Assembly: GCA_002317225.1 (NCBI GenBank)
Contig: DCIW01000205.1
Location: 6,652 to 20,772, forward strand
Origin: Prevotellaceae bacterium UBA1716
Lineage (GTDB): Bacteria; Bacteroidota; Bacteroidia; Bacteroidales; Bacteroidaceae
Direction of reading: 5' to 3'
Length of the DNA: 14,121 bases
The translations under genes and the position numbers were made by a program. The notes under the pieces are model-generated. The model was given only the letters and a program-made list of their open reading frames with translations. It was not told the DNA's origin and searched no databases. Within the stretch, counting starts at the first letter, position 1, and every line of letters begins with the position of its first letter. Below are positions 13,413-14,121 of the stretch, one piece after another.

Positions 13413-14121
13413 ATGGCTTACTCTTTATTAGAAAAACTGGACGGACTCGTAGCACGTTTCGAAGAAGTTTCAACCCTTATCACCGACCCAAACGTGATTG
13501 CGGACCAGAAACGCTACGTAGCCCTCACAAAAGACTATAAGAACCTTGAGGACATCATGAATGCCCGCAAGGAATACATCAACTGTATCAACGGACTCCA
13601 GGAAGCAAAGGAACTCTTCTCCATGGAAGATGATCCCGACATGAAGGAAATGGCTCGCGAGGAGATTGCCGCCAACGAAAAGCGCATCCCCGAACTCGAA
13701 GAAGAAATCAAACTCCTCCTCATCCCTGCCGATCCTGAAGACTCCAAGAATGTCACCCTCGAAATCCGTGGCGGTACTGGTGGCGACGAAGCAGCCCTCT
13801 TTGCAGGCGACCTCTTCCGCATGTACTCCAAGTATTGCGAAATCAAGGGTTGGAAACTCACCGTATCGTCTTTCTCCGAAGGTGCAAGTGGCGGTTACAA
13901 GGAAATCGTTGCTAACATCACAGGCGAAAACGTGTACGGAACGATGAAGTACGAGTCGGGTGTTCACCGTGTACAGCGTGTTCCTGCCACCGAAACCCAA
14001 GGTCGTGTCCACACATCAGCATCTACCGTTGCTGTCCTTCCTGAGGCAGAGGCATTCGATGTTCAGATCAACGAAGGTGAAATCAAGTGGGACACCTTCC
14101 GTTCTTCTGGTGCTGGCGGTC
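13413..14121 (+). CDS. prfA: Peptide chain release factor 1, 5' part
   Basis: The first 236 codons of a release factor, cut by the window edge. The N-terminal helical domain (residues 1-~105) has normal RF1 character (LLEKLDGLVARFEEVSTLITDP). LEIRGGTGGDEAALFA (117-131) begins the PCRF domain. The tripeptide stop-codon reader PAT is at 191-193 within HRVQRVPATETQGRVHTS, which marks RF1 (UAA and UAG) and excludes RF2, which has SPF. The last residues, FRSSGAGG, lead straight into the peptidyl-tRNA hydrolysis motif GGQ, whose Gln codon starts at the final base. The ATG at 13413 is preceded by an A/T-rich leader with no clear promoter box. Confidence 0.96.
   Translation, partial: MAYSLLEKLDGLVARFEEVSTLITDPNVIADQKRYVALTKDYKNLEDIMNARKEYINCINGLQEAKELFSMEDDPDMKEMAREEIAANEKRIPELEEEIKLLLIPADPEDSKNVTLEIRGGTGGDEAALFAGDLFRMYSKYCEIKGWKLTVSSFSEGASGGYKEIVANITGENVYGTMKYESGVHRVQRVPATETQGRVHTSASTVAVLPEAEAFDVQINEGEIKWDTFRSSGAGG

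Noticed and set aside
13470..14012. A 180-codon open frame on the minus strand opposite prfA
   Set aside because: It is antisense to a clear release factor gene and has a low-complexity Phe/Val/Glu composition.

Overview
The window looks like a chromosomal housekeeping region from a Bacteroidales genome, most likely a Prevotella relative. The evidence is the gene content and order (purC-menG-aroE; lpxD-lpxC-lpxA with miaA; purM-prfA), the Bacteroidetes-type -7 boxes (TAnnTTTG) at the promoters, and the lack of clear Shine-Dalgarno sites. All gene names rest on protein motifs read by eye; no database search was made.

Layout. On the + strand: the 3' end of purC (1-149), menG/ubiE (284-1018) and aroE (1015-1752), which overlaps menG by an ATGA. 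Next comes a 370-bp gap (1753-2122) holding a terminator-like hairpin, three TTGTCC repeats spaced 22 bp apart and a good Bacteroidetes promoter with no convincing gene behind it. Then follows a long minus-strand block, in transcription order: lpxD (11826-10786), lpxC (10786-9881), lpxA (9679-8903), a DUF559-type nuclease gene (ending at 8422), a pRiA4b ORF-3-like gene (8326-7787), miaA (7742-6840), a class A penicillin-binding protein (6659-4230) and a Pif1/RecD-like helicase fused to TPRs (4177-2123). lpxD and purM are divergently transcribed from a 123-bp gap. purM (11950-13125) is followed by a composite repeat and by prfA, which runs off the right edge just inside its GGQ motif.

Functions. 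The minus-strand block is centred on the cell envelope: early lipid A synthesis (LpxD, LpxC, LpxA) and peptidoglycan polymerisation (PBP1A), with tRNA modification (MiaA) and DNA metabolism (helicase) attached. The + strand genes cover purine synthesis (PurC, PurM), menaquinone, shikimate and translation termination.

The unusual part is the intergenic DNA. Three kinds of repeats sit exactly at gene borders: (1) a GC-rich hairpin family beginning AGCCCCCCGACCCC, with four copies, two of which form a 59/60-identical inverted repeat around the DUF559 gene; (2) AT-rich arrays with a 7-bp period, broken by short GC-rich plugs, which supply part of the menG start, the lpxC stop and the miaA start region; (3) a 30-bp CGCAGAG-type inverted repeat between purM and prfA. 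LpxC lacks the C-terminal FabZ domain I would expect in this phylum, and its last codons are encoded by one of the repeat arrays. The best candidate for something new is the DUF559 nuclease together with the inverted hairpin repeats that frame it.
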